From Brachypterus glaber (taxonomy: Eukaryota > Arthropoda > Insecta > Coleoptera > Kateretidae), in the NCBI GenBank assembly GCA_958510825.1, contig OY294049.1, positions 34,314,774 to 34,378,773 on the forward strand: 64,000 nt of DNA. The letters are read 5' to 3'. Each line of letters opens with the position of its first letter. Within the stretch, counting starts at the first letter, position 1. The notes below the pieces were generated by a model that ran no database searches, was not told the DNA's origin, and saw only the letters and a program-made list of their open reading frames with translations. Positions 1 through 11,918 of the stretch are shown piece by piece. Made by a program: the position numbers and the translations under genes.

Positions 1-840
1 TCATGACATTCTAAAACCGAAAATGCAAAAAAAATGATTTTCGGTCGATTTTAATAACGGGTGTTTCCACCCGTATTTAAAATTATTTCAAATAGTTTAC
101 AAAAAATAGGTATAATAAACTACCTCATTACATGATTCAAAAATGTATGAAAAGAGAAATAAATGTGTTTCTTTTGCATAACTCTTTCTACATGAGTAGT
201 ATCTTAAAAATTTGCGACCCCCTTTTCATTTTTTTTAGTTTTCTTTTTTTGCTGAAATAAGGCAATGTTACGTAAAGCACAATCAAGTTTTTTAATTTGT
301 TTGATAAGGTTTTTCAGCTCCAGAGAAATAGGGGAAATTTCTCTATCTATTCTTAATGGTTTTATAACATTTAATATATTGTAATCCCTAAGAAGCCATA
401 AGGCCATTAACTTTACATAAAAATTACGTAAAAAGTAATTTACAGTAAATATGCAATAACTTCGTAGAACTGAAAAGAACAACATTTTATTAGCAGCAAT
501 CAGATAATAAAAAAATTGCGAAAATTTGCAAAAATCAGGTAAAAATTGCATAAAAATAATTTTAAGCTCTAACGGTATCATAAAAATATGAATATTTTTT
601 GCATCATTACCAGTAATACGCCATAATTTCCTAGTAAATTATTGTAATCTATTGCAGATAATAACTGTAAAAATTCTATCTGAGGAAAGAACTTACCTAA
701 ATAAAAACTAGAAAATGTATGGGCACTTTTGAAATTCACCGCCAGAACACAGTTAGGATTGCTAGCAGGCATACATGTATGCTAGGAATGCATGCAAAAA
801 AATTAAATTCTTTTAAATTGTTTAAAAAATAGTTTAACTA
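1..840. repeat. AT-rich intergenic DNA starting with a dispersed repeat
   Basis: Bases 1-85 (AACGGGTGTTTCCACCCGT with CCGAAAATGCAAAAAAAA upstream) match 3130-3215. The remainder is AT-rich with only short unsupported frames; no gene or RNA is recognised. Confidence 0.6.
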
Positions 841-1352
841 GACGGACAAAATATGTGAGGCTTAACACATTTTTGCCCCAGACTTTTTTATGTGTATTTT
901 TTTGTATTTTTTGTAATAAATAAAGATTCGTTTTGTAAAAATACATAAAAAATGTCAGTGTTACACTACTGTAGGAGCATGTTCCTCCTTGAGAACGGTT
1001 GCAACCGTTCTCAAAAAAAAAAAAAAATCAATTAAGAGGAAGTAACATTTTGTGCCACTAAAAATTTTACTTTTTAAAAGGCTATAACTCCTTTAATATT
1101 AAATTTAGGTGTTTTTTGTGAAGAATACTTTTTTGCTAAGTTTAAAGTGAAGAATCACCCTGCAACAATAACAATTTATTGGTGCTTTTTTTGTTCCCCA
1201 TTCAATATATCCATCTTCGAAGGGCCGCAGCTCCCTTAGGGCTCATTTCCGGACCAACCTCTATAGGAACTTTTTTTCATATTTTTTAACGTAGAATCAC
1301 CTCTTAAATTTCTCGAACTTATTTCTGAATAACCCTGTATAGATGGGGAGTT
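841..1352 (+). repeat. dispersed repeat family A, copy 1
   Basis: Shares AGACGGACAAAATAT, TTTTGCCCC, GAGGAAGTAACATTTTGTGC, GGGCTCATTTCCGGACC and a terminal AACCCTGTATA with copies at 48943-49372 and 54790-55352. Partial copies are at 30300-30483, 31164-31258 and, reversed, 48684-48800. Confidence 0.75.
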
Positions 1353-2700
1353 AGTTTCAGTGTTTTGCATTACTAAAAAAACTGTTTTTTTTTTCAGCCC
1401 TGTATAAATAAGGTGGGTGGCCAATTGTTGGCATGTTCCTAATATTGCCACCCCCTCTTAAACGTGTTAGTTAGTCCTCTGTGTCTTAGATGGCACTGCA
1501 GTATATCTGTTATATCAAAAAGATGCCTGTATATATGATGTATCTGTATCCAGTTGGTAATGGCGTACACAAAAACGCAGTTCGTGTTTCGTGCTCTTCC
1601 ACTATAAACACTTGTAAAATTGTACTGACTGTCGCAAGCTGGGTAGCATCGATTATTGCAGGGCAAGAACGTAAAAAGGTAGACACAAACATGAACTTTC
1701 TTGACCCATATTGTGTTTCACTCAATGAAGAAGAGAAAAGGTAATTGTTTGAGATTGTTGTCTAAGTAGCTGTGTTCCGAATATTGCCATGCAAAGTAGT
1801 TGACAACAAAAAAATGACAAAAACAAAAAACCACAAGAAAAGAAAGTTACAATGAAATCATAGAGTTCTGAATCTGGGTTCTGCTTTTTATTCGAAGAGA
1901 ATCGCCAGACCGATATGAGATTGTAATCGATGTTATTTAAGTGCCGAAACTGTACCTAAAAACAGCTGAAATTGTTATTGTTCCACAATATTTTCTTAAT
2001 AGTTTGTTAATTTTTTGTAAGTTTGTTCTTAACTATTATTGCCAGTACTCTAGCAATATTTGGAACATGGGGTTCTAATATTGTCAGTATGCAATCTTTT
2101 TTAAAAAGCAATATTTTTTTGAAGCTCCTTCAGTTTGTTTATTTTTTACCCATTAGAATAAAGATATGTTTATTGTTAATATAGTAAAGTTTCAGGTGAA
2201 TACAAATAAATTTGAATGTAGTAAAAAATAAAATTTCTTAACATGGCATTAATTGGCTCACCTTGTTATTTATATTATTTAAATAACTATTTAAAAAAAA
2301 ATGGTTTATAAAAATAAATTATAATATTAACGGTTTATTTCTTTTTATTATATTTTCTAGCAAAAATAATTAATAATATTTTAATTTATTAGAGCTTACT
2401 TAAAAATGAATTAACTTCGAAGAAAATCATAAAAATTTGCAGGTATTAACTGTAACATTGCGTATTTTTTAGGTAGGTAGCAGTATTAAGTGAATTTATA
2501 TTTTTGCCATAAAAAATATTTACATAATCGCTTTTATCCAAAATTAAAGTATTTGTCCCCAATTTGCCCATTTGTTTTTTCTTTGTATCGGATTGTTTTT
2601 CTAGCCGCGCCATTGTCAGAAATTTATTAAAAGAAAATTAATTGAAAATACTACTGTCAAAATTTAACAAAATGTAAAAATCTCGGAAACTAATACTGCC
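1353..2700. other. intergenic, no recognised gene
   Basis: AT-rich DNA. Overlapping frames at 1439-1744 on both strands are short, mutually incompatible, and match no family I recognise. No splice-supported exon was seen. Confidence 0.5.
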
Positions 2701-2820
2701 CTACTATGTTAAAAAGCAGTAACTCCATGTCGCGTAGCAGCGCTTTTAAAATATTGCATCAGAGTTAACGTGAAAACGTTGCTATGCGACAAATGGAGTT
2801 ACTGCTTTCTAGTGTAGTAG
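2701..2820. repeat. palindromic element, ~120 bp
   Basis: CTACTATGTTAAAAAGCAGT, AACTCCATGTCGC and GTAGCA (2701-2739) pair imperfectly with 2780-2820. It is preceded by ACTGCC, like the 38172 element, which suggests a related family. Confidence 0.6.
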
Positions 2821-3068
2821 TCAGAATAGTCCTACGATAAAAATGGTCACATATGTTTTTTAGGGAATTAAACATTATTTTCATTTCTACAAAAAAATTG
2901 TCCTAGTATAAATAATAAGTGCGATATCGCTAAAAATTATATTTTTTGTCCCCTTTGCTCTACGCTACTGTTTACCATATTTGATGTGACGCAAGTAGAA
3001 AAGGTCCTGAATCTTTTGGTAAAAGAATTTTTTAAATCGGACATTACGTTCAAAAGTTATAAGCTTTA

Positions 3069-3071
3069 CAT

Positions 3072-3102
<31 letters not shown>
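3069..3102 (+). repeat. (CAGA)n microsatellite
   Basis: About eight uninterrupted ACAG units followed by CATTGTTTTGACACACAC, a common junction at the ends of insect repeats. A shorter ACAGACAGACATTG lies at 7202. Confidence 0.85.
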
Positions 3103-3246
3103 TTGTTTTGACACACACTTTTTTCACCTTTTGTCGACGTTTAATGACATTCTTAAGCCGAAAATGCAAAAAAAAAATTTTTTCGGTTAATTTTAATTAC
3201 GGGTGTTTCCACCCATAAAAATGCTCGATAAAAGCAAGTTTTCCAT

Positions 3247-4030
3247 GAATGGAGCACTCCAATAGAGGTCTGTACAACTAGAATTATGAAACAGAAGACG
3301 TCTACCCTATCTCTATCTCATTTATGCACGACACACCACTACCAACTTAAATAAATTAAAAAAATATTGCATTTTTTTCAATTTTTATCAACAATTACCG
3401 TTGATTTTTGTAAATAAACCTAAAGAAATGAATATTTTTTGCTAAGAAATAAAACTGACGATTTAATAGTAAAATAAAGAATGAAATATAAATCCTATTA
3501 ATTGTTCTTAGGTTGGTTGCTTAATCTGTTTATTTATTTACAAAACATAACCTCAAATATGAAAAGGTAAATATGAATTTATTTAACGTTTATCATATTT
3601 ATTATTAACTATATATTATTATTATATATTTTAATATCGTTACCAGTTTCTACATTTCAAGAAATTAATTTCTGTTATAGCTACCAAATGCCAAGATGTT
3701 TTTACAAGGGTTGCAAAAGTGCAAACGAATTTCGCCTAGGCTTTAAATCTAAGGTATAAAGAAAGAACTTACCTTTGGTAAACAATATTTAAATATCAAA
3801 ATTCGTAAAAGTACTATAATAGTCAATAAAAACACAATATTTAGTAAAACACACAAAAAACTGAAATCAAAACAATATCAAACGCAGCTCACACAATGAC
3901 AGTAGCTAACGAAAATGGCGTTACTGACAGTGCAGCCAACATTCTTTATGTTGGTGATATTACTTCTATCCTTTTTGGGTAGAACTTTTGTCCCTGTCTA
4001 ATCTAAATGGAGAAATCTCCATTATAAAAC
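3247..4030. repeat. dispersed repeat family B, copy 1
   Basis: Left part (GTACAACTAGAATTATGAAA, CTACCCTATCTCTATCTCAT) and right part (ATCCTTTTTGGGTAGAACTT, CCCTGTCTAATCTAA) are shared with 30756-31160. Here they are separated by about 600 extra bases that include a THAP-like mini exon. Confidence 0.65.
3688..3753 (+). pseudogene. possible THAP-type zinc-finger exon start
   Basis: ATG opens MPRCFYKGCKSANEFRLGF and reaches AAG/GTATAA, a plausible donor. The C-x4-C spacing just after the start Met resembles the first residues of THAP domains, which occur in P-element and Kolobok-type transposons. Only 22 codons are seen and no second exon was found, so it is a weak call. Confidence 0.25.
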
Positions 4031-5519
4031 GTTACACCGTCCGTTTCCATGGAATTTGGTATTAAATTATCCCAAAATAAAATCAAATCAAATGACCGCA
4101 ATAAATAAACGGGCTATCGACTAAACGGCTGCCAAATGAACTTAATAGACTGTGAGTAACATAAACATAGAATCCAATTCGATAGGAATACTGCCCTGTA
4201 TGAAAAAACCCGTATGTGTAACTTTTTCACAGAGCCTAAACTTGTCTAAGTTTTTCACAGGGCAGATTTTAATGATCAAAGCGTCCAAAGATTCGCCTTG
4301 ATTACGCGAGTAACCTAGGCTATATAAAACTTCATGTTTCGTCAATATTGATCGTTTTCATCGGGAATTTAACAGAAAATCAGAGACATCTATAGATTTT
4401 AATTATGAATGGATTCGGTATCATATGGTCCGTATTACATTTAAAAACAGAATTTAATTCTCCAGCGTTTCGTTTTTTTTATTTTTTGTTAACATTGGCG
4501 TACCCAAAAAGGGATCACAAATTAAAAAAAATGTAAAGAAAAATTATTTTATAGACTATTTTTTTTAATAATCATAATATCGGTCCAAGCAATAAAAAAA
4601 CAAGGTATTACCATAACGACGGGATATTTTCGTCTCGAATATATACCAGAAAATCGAATATATACCAGCTTTCTAGTTCTTTGATATAACAAGCTTGATA
4701 ATGTAATATAAGAAAATATCAAATAAAATGCAAAATTTAGGCAATTTTTATGTCTTATTGGCTTATTTTTATTCAATATTAATAAAATTTAACGAATTTA
4801 GATCATTTTTATTCCAAAAATTAAAAATGTCAAACATGAATTTATTGTATCAAATTAAATTAACATCAAATTACCTTTGATGATTTAAATTTTTAAAAAA
4901 TTGTTTCTTAAAATAGTCCCGCAAATACACCTCCAGATTCGGTATATTACATATGAATATTGAAACGTAAAAGGCCTGCACTGCTGTCAAAATTGTTTAA
5001 TCTAAGATAGAATACCTTACTTTGACGTTAATATGCTATCTTGCCCAAAAAAACCTCACGTTAAGGCAATCTGAAGTGCTTTAATATGACTCCTTCTTGA
5101 CAGAAACCTTCACATCTCGCCTAATCAAGCTCGTCTCTCACATTAGTATGCGGGGTTCTATTGTATGGGTGCATAATGGGTCAATTTACGGGCACGCGGT
5201 GTAGTGGGTGGATGGGTGACCACATCTGTCATCGGGCGTTAATGGCAATTGTTATATGGGCAAATCTAGCAGGCACTGGACACTGGTCACTGCTCTATTA
5301 TGTCCAATTTTCCGCTCCAACAAATGTCTCATGTAGCGAAAAGGAATTTACTATGTTTAATTGTTATTATAGCTATTATTTATTTTTATAGGATTGATGG
5401 ATTTTGAAATAAAGTCGTTTAACACTTTAAATGTCTTTTTACCCTAAGTTAGTTTAGTACTAAACTAACACTAAATTAATGTGATGTTTATAACGCGTGT
5501 GTGTATATGTTTTTCTATT
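4031..5519. other. intergenic, nothing recognised
   Basis: AT-rich; a moderately GC-richer patch near 5150-5290 carries a short open frame with no family signature. No RNA gene or element boundary was identified. Confidence 0.45.
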
Positions 5520-5935
5520 TTGCGGCTCTAACAAGCTCATAATCACACGCATTTTGCGTGTTCTTATAGGCCTTTAAAAGGTTAGTACTTTTTTTCTTTT
5601 GGGTTGGCAAGATAGAACAAAAGAATATCGATCGCTTGGCGTTTTCCGTGCAAATGGCAACACCACTTTTAAGTTTAGTTTTCTACGAAATTGTGTTTTA
5701 AGCTAATTTTTACTGTGTTAAAATTGTGACTTGGTTACTTGCAGTGAAAAAGAGAAGAGCTGACTGTAAATAATATCAAAATATCGTTTGTTCTATGAAA
5801 TTCAAACATTGCAAAAATTGTAATGCCAACCCAAAACAACAATCCCTAAATCGGTCATCAATTTAAATGTAGATAAGTTTTTTTTTTTAATTTTAGACCA
5901 AAATAGAGTACTTTAATATACTATTGTACGTTCCC
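5520..5935 (+). repeat. dispersed repeat family C, copy 1
   Basis: Shares ATCACACGC...TTTTGCGTGTTCTTATAGG, TTTTGGGTTGGCAA, GTGAAAAAGAGAAGA and CAAAATAGA with 43495-44000 but lacks its terminal palindrome, ending directly in TACTTTAATATACTATT. Confidence 0.75.
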
Positions 5936-7242
5936 CTCCAGAGCCTTAAAGTCCAAACCGTCTTTAATTTATGAGGCACCAAGATATTCGTCTTGATCAC
6001 TCCAGTGACTGGCATTATACATGATAGATATAATAAATATAATAATACGCATATTCCATGGAATGATGATTTAGTTACAAACTCCACAGTCTAATTTATT
6101 TAAAAAAAAATCTGTATTCAGATATATTGTGCTGAAATAAGGGTTCATATTTCTCAAAAATGTGTTTATTACTAATAAACCAATTGTCAGTTTAAAAGAT
6201 GACCTTCTGGAGACAATGTACCACCCTAAGGGTGGCCGGTACCTTACAATTACTTTATACTCAAAATAAACCACAGTTTTGGTCATTTTAGGGTAATATT
6301 TGTTACCATTGGAACCAATTCATTTGCCATGGGGTGTTTAGTTTACATATTTAGACAATATTGATGTATTGTCCAGTTTCGGGAACGGCTAAATTATCTT
6401 CTATTTAGTTTTATTAACAGTATGGCGTCTTTTTAATGGTTGTCAATAATCGGAACAAAAAAATGCATTTACTAATTTAGACCAGAATGTTTTAGGAAGC
6501 TCTTTTGGTGGAAGAACCTTATCTAATTCAACAAATAACAAAAAATAAATAGCTGGAACGGTTCGATCCACCAAATCTTTTTGCACAGTTTTTTTTGCAA
6601 GAATTTTTAAGGTAAAAATGACAAAAACACAATATTCACACAGAATCTGTCCAAGTTGATGCTCATTTGTTTTTTGTTTTATGGTTGCCAGAATAAATTA
6701 AATTCCCCATGTAAGGTTCACTATCTTGTGTTTCATATTCAATGTCAAAACATTTTGATATTAGAAAAAACAACAAATAATTTTTGAAAATCGACAAGAA
6801 AATGGTAGAGACAACTTAAAAAGTGCTAAAAAGGCGACTAAAGCATTAATATACAACTTTTTTGTTAGAATTAAGCAGAAATTTTAATACTAGTCCAACT
6901 TTTCCAAGTGTGACTCACTCAATGGTACATAATTTTATTTAAAAAATATTTTAGGTATCACCAGCTCAGGTAATGTAAAAATTTATTTTTAATTTAATTT
7001 AACCTAAATGTCAAAAATTATCAGAAGTACAATGTGTAATAAAAATATCACTAAAAACCATTTTTTAATCACTAATTTTACCAGTCTTGATCCATTTTTT
7101 TTATCCCGATAGATAATTATAGATTCTACGCCTTTTAATCCTCTTTAAGATATGAACAAGCTCTGATAATTTTAAAACTTCTGACTTTTAAGGGTCCGCA
7201 TACAGACAGACATTGAATTGCAGTGTCATAAAAATATCTATA
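5936..7242. repeat. intergenic with degenerate dispersed repeats
   Basis: Contains TTTTGTTTTATGGTTGCCAG (6672) and TCACCAGCTCAGGTAATG (6959) words. Variants recur near 34860, 35230, 45085 and 61675, so this is an old repeat family. No gene is seen. Confidence 0.5.
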
Positions 7243-8900
7243 TACAGGGACGGCCGCAGGATTTTTGATAAGGGGGGCCAGTCTTTTCGGGTTAACAACT
7301 TGATCAACAAAAAGTTTTCCCGAAAAGGGCCAGTCTTTTTCCGGGGGGGGGGTTATAAGAAGCAGATTGAGTGGCATCACCAACACAACATTTAGCGCCG
7401 CAGGCGAAATGTTTTAGAAATCCTAAAGTATCGTATTTTTTAGAATTTAATTCATAAACAATTATTTTATAAAATCTATTAATTATATTATTGTGATATC
7501 AAGTTAAGCGCCGCAGGCGATTTTTTTTTAATTTTCAAGTTCATGTAGAGGAAAGTCGCCTAATTTCGGATACCATTTACAATGTATTCAATATTTAATA
7601 CTCGGTATTACTTTTTGATATTTTTTTTATATAACCAGATACAACTTATTATAGCGAACCATGATTTATTATAACAGCAATTTTATTACAGTTTATTTTT
7701 TCCAAAAAACACGGTTAAAAAAAATCAGCGCATTTTTGTGCATTTGAAAAAGGGCTCCTAAATTCGGACTTATCCGAAAAAATTTTTTCAAGAGTAGTTC
7801 TGGATCCCATTGCTTATGTTTCTTGTTATTCCTTCACATTTAAGACGTAATTTAATCATTAAGCGATTTTCTACGAAATACTATAGGAACTATAATTTTA
7901 GATTCCCAATTTCGAATATCTTAGTATCTTAGGTAATTTTCGTTTTTTCAAAATTGTTTATCTTAGTTTGTTGTATCATTATAAAAAAAATAATTAATGG
8001 TTGGTTATCCTGAATAATAATTACCTTGCGGATATCCGAAATTGGGAATAAAATGCACAAAAATGGTCTATCCGAAATTAGGCAACTTTCTGCTTTTTAG
8101 ATTAGAAATTTGTAGAATGTTTACGTTTTCAAATTGCTTAATTATTAATAGTGGATCAATTTAACTAACATCATAACTTACCCAAGACAGAATCACAAAC
8201 TTTTATAACGATTATTTATAAAATAAACAAGCATAATAATGCAACTGAGCACAAAACTGCCATTTGCAATATAAACGATTTGTGCTGCCATTTAAAGGGG
8301 AGAAGCTCTACCGTTATCATATTACAGGACGGATTTAGTTTGACTTTTGGCTTCACATAAAAGTAGGTTTCTGTTTACCTTTGCAGACAGTATCTTAAAT
8401 ACACTACTATCCGAAATTTGGAAACCATCCGAAATTAGGCGCATTTCCTCTATTTTCCTTACATCAAAAATTTAAAAAGAAAATTATTTATAAAACTTTA
8501 AATAGCCAGAGGAAACTTGCAAATTATTGATTCTTGTATCACCTTTTTGTTAACCAGTTTAGCGCCGCAGTCGAAAATGACACGCATTTTCTAAACTTTC
8601 TAAAAGCTTAGAATTAAAAAAATGTTTAAAAAACCTTTTAATTAAAATGTATGGCCGGTACTCGGACTCGGATCGGCGAATACTTTTATAAATCATATAC
8701 TAAACACCTAAAAGCAAATTATAATTATTTATAAGATATTTTAAATATTTCCTATGGATTTGCGTTCCGTAACCATTTCCGCAGGCAATTTTTTGAAAAA
8801 TCTAAGGGCAAAACACTTTAAAATTGTAAAAAACAAAACTAAATAATACACATATATCTGAAGAGCCAAGAGGGGGCGACGGCTTGCCCGCCCGCCCCTG
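7243..8900. mobile_element. putative hAT-type element carrying GCGCCGCAGGCG words, split by a nested element
   Basis: Starts CAGGGACGGCCGCAGG followed by G-rich runs, and ends near CCGCCCCTGGGGCGGGC. The word AGCGCCGCAGGCGA occurs at 7394 and 7506 and as AGCGCCGCAGTCGA at 8561, on both sides of the nested insert at 7547-8451. Ends are approximate and no transposase is visible. Confidence 0.4.
7547..8451. mobile_element. nested TIR element with repeated CCGAAATTAGG motif
   Basis: Ends AGAGGAAAGTCGCCTAATTT and AAATTAGGCGCATTTCCTCT form inverted repeats. Variants of CCGAAATT(A/G)GG recur within, on both strands, near 7558, 7753, 7906, 8037, 8070, 8410 and 8429. There is no coding frame. Confidence 0.65.
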
Positions 8901-10142
8901 GGGCGGGCATGGACCATGCGGCATGGTCGTGACCATAAGCAAGGCATTCTCTCTCATTTCCCCCTCAAGTTTTATGTTAGATAGGGAAATGATATCGGTA
9001 CTTGATTTGGATCATGTATTCAAAATATTGAAGATAATAATCTAAATTCCAATTTAATATCTATTCAAAGTAACATAAATGCAAATTTAGGCGTAACTAT
9101 ATAATTTATCTAATGATGTGAAAGTTACACCCTAAATATAATAAAATAATATGCATATACATAAAATCGTACATTATAATATATGTATTATACTGCTGAC
9201 CTATGAAAGACCCCCGTATCTCCATTTGTAGCTTACCACTTGGTATGCCACTTATTTGCCGCCGTCTTTAAAAAACAAAAAACTATCGATAACAAGTTAA
9301 TGCAATTTAATAGAAAAAATTATTAGTTTTTTATTAGTAAAAACCGAAATTCTCTAGGTTAAATAGTTTTTGAGTTATTGCACGCCAATGTCAAATAATC
9401 AGACAAATCCGTGACCCATGCCTGGATCGGCTCGGATATCATCACAATATAATATGTTGTTATACAATATTATTGTATATCTGCAAATATATTATAATGA
9501 AACCGGCATAAAATAGGACATGCAGACAATGGTTTTAACCGGTAAACAAGTTTTTTTCCACGCCTACTGCAAATAAAGTTCGAAAAAGTTGGTAAAATTC
9601 CGTTTTTTGCCCATATTATTGGTTATAGCAAAGAAATAACAAAAAAGTGCTATTTTTTTATTTTTTTAATCAAAAGTACACATAATTAGTAGGTGACCCT
9701 GAAATTTTCAAAAAAATAAAAAATTGAGTTTTTGAGAAAAATGGCCTTAAAATTTTTCGCCGCCATCTGGAAAAAACAAAAAACTGTTAAAACTAAAATA
9801 AAATTTGATAGAAAAAAATATGATTTTTTAATGGCGAAAACCGCAGTTCTCTAAGTTAAATAGTTTTTGATTATTGCACGTCAATATCACATAATCGAGT
9901 AATTTAATAATTTTGAAAAAAAATTAAAAAACTATATTTTCGAAACGGGGCGTTTTTGAAAAAAATCCCTTGGAAGTTTTTCTCTAACATAGATGGGCTA
10001 CACATAAAAAAATAACCAGCCAAATCCGTGACCTAAGCCCTCAGCCCTGTCTGAATCGGCGCGGATATCATCTACAAAATTTTGACGACTAAAGAAAGAA
10101 AAAAAAATTATATTTTTGATGATCCTTGCTCATATTGGAGGT
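8901..10142. repeat. direct-repeat block, non-coding
   Basis: Segments 9255-9450 and 9755-10075 are diverged direct repeats (CTCTAGGTTAAATAGTTTTT / CTCTAAGTTAAATAGTTTTT; AAATCCGTGACC; GATCGGC/AATCGGCGCGGATATCATC). No coding frame. Confidence 0.55.
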
Positions 10143-10437
10143 AGTTTTTAAATAAACTTAAGACGATATTATCTCTCCAAAAATGTTTTTATTATTATTA
10201 TATATTATTAATTATAAATAATAGCGACATGTTTCTGCCCTTTTAACATAGGACTAATAATTAAAATTAAGTATGACTTGTATACGTGTAATGTAATTGT
10301 TGTTGTTTGTTTTTAATTTTAATTATTAGCCTGAAGATGGTCCTATGTTAAAAGGGCAGAAACATGTCGCTATTATTTATGTAATAATAATAAAAACATT
10401 TTTGAAGAGATAATATCGTCTTAAGTTTATTTAAAGA
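10143..10437. mobile_element. foldback element with CTGAAGA...GAAAC core
   Basis: Arms TTTAAATAAACTTAAGACG and its reverse complement bound a ~295-bp palindrome. The inner arm words are AGCGACATGTTTCTGCCC / GGGCAGAAACATGTCGCT. The centre has CTGAAGATGGTCC. Confidence 0.7.
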
Positions 10438-10447
10438 AAGAAAAATA

Positions 10448-10692
10448 AATTAATAGTAAAAAAACATTTTTAAGAACAAGCTTTTATTTAAGTGCACTAA
10501 AAAGAGGAAAATAAACTTTCAAGTAAATAAAACCCATCATTTTGTTACATTATATCATGTAAAGTTGTATAATGTAACAAAATGATGGGTTTTATTTACT
10601 TGAAAGTTTATTTTCTGCTTTTAAGTGCACTTAAATAAAAGCTTGTTCTTAAAAATGTTTTTTTTTTTCGAGGTTTTTTTACTATTAATTTA
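10448..10692. mobile_element. near-perfect palindromic MITE
   Basis: Two arms of roughly 105-125 bases (AAGAACAAGCTTTTATTTAA, ACCCATCATTTTGTTACATT and their complements) around a short centre near 10555-10567. It adjoins the 10143-10437 palindrome. Confidence 0.75.
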
Positions 10693-10930
10693 TTTTAAAT
10701 TCGTTGGATGATCCAACTTGGATCATGCACTCCTAAGCTATCAAATAACATTTAAATCATTCAATAAAAAAAGAAAAAGGGTTAAAAAAAAGGAAAAACG
10801 AAAATCAAAACATCTGTTGACACGGGTCCCCGAACAGCAAATTGGATTACATCCCTCATCTCCGGACGACCTGTAAATCTGCAGGAGTCCTGCAAAAGGA
10901 CTAGCACGTACAGGGACGATCCGAGCTCTT

Positions 10931-11562
10931 TGTCAAAAGTTTAACCTTACTTTTAAAATATATTGTCAGATATTGTGACGTTATAAAATGTACGATTTTA
11001 ATGCCTACCTTGATAAAACATATTAATGCTTTTTAAAAAATTTATAATATGGGCATTAACCTGGTAACATGCATACCCAGTCCGACGCTGGTCCTGCGAA
11101 AGGACCAGAATGTACATGCGTGTCGGTAATACAGATAAATGTGTTATCATCCGAAGGGGCGAAACAACAGAAAGCGTGACAAATTGTCCGTATTCCCTAT
11201 TGTATTAATCCGAGTCGGCTACGACGTAATAGATAGAAGATTAGATGGGAATATGCTCAGATTTTCGGGAATCGTTTCGTAATTCGGGATAATAGAAAAT
11301 CAATGCCAATTATTTGTGATATATTGCTGATTTATTAATGATTGTAGATTGATATGAATCTTAACTAGCGACTGTAGTAAATTGTTATGTTTTCGGATAA
11401 TATGTCACACTGGTCTGGAAACAATTTTTAGCTCGACTTTTACATAACTGCCGATTTTTTTTAAAAAGCATTAATATGTTTTATCAAGGTAGGCATTGAA
11501 ATCATACATTTTACAACGTCACAACATTCTGACAATATATTTTAAAAGGTTAACCTTTTGAC
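10931..11562. mobile_element. TIR element, ~630 bp
   Basis: Ends TGTCAAAAGTTTAACC and GGTTAACCTTTTGACA, with arms of about 100 bases sharing GCCTACCTTGATAAAACAT and its complement. The middle is non-coding and GC-richer, and has a small GGTCCTGCGAAAGGACC hairpin. Confidence 0.75.
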
Positions 11563-11918
11563 AAAAAACCGTGAAGGGTAGAACACAGTAAGTACTGAAT
11601 TTTTTGTTATTTTTTTGTATTGTACTATTTAAATAATTCTTATAAAACTTTATAAATAAAAAGGTTATGTTATTTAAGTTTATTTTTTCGATAAATTTTA
11701 TTCTACTAAATTTAATTTTTAGAAAAATTTAATATGTTTTAAATTTGACAAGTAAATAACCTTACTTTAAAACCTCACATGTATTTGCTTATAAAAATCG
11801 GAGGCATATCCTTAGAATTTATATAAAATTTGCATGAAAATATAGCTAAAAATTTCGAAAAAATCGCATTTTTTGAATTTAGAAGCATATAAAAAACAAA
11901 CGATAAAAGATATTTTAA

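Noticed and set aside
1439..1744. Overlapping frames on both strands as a possible small gene
   Set aside because: No recognised motif, no splice support, and frames on both strands compete equally; too weak to call.
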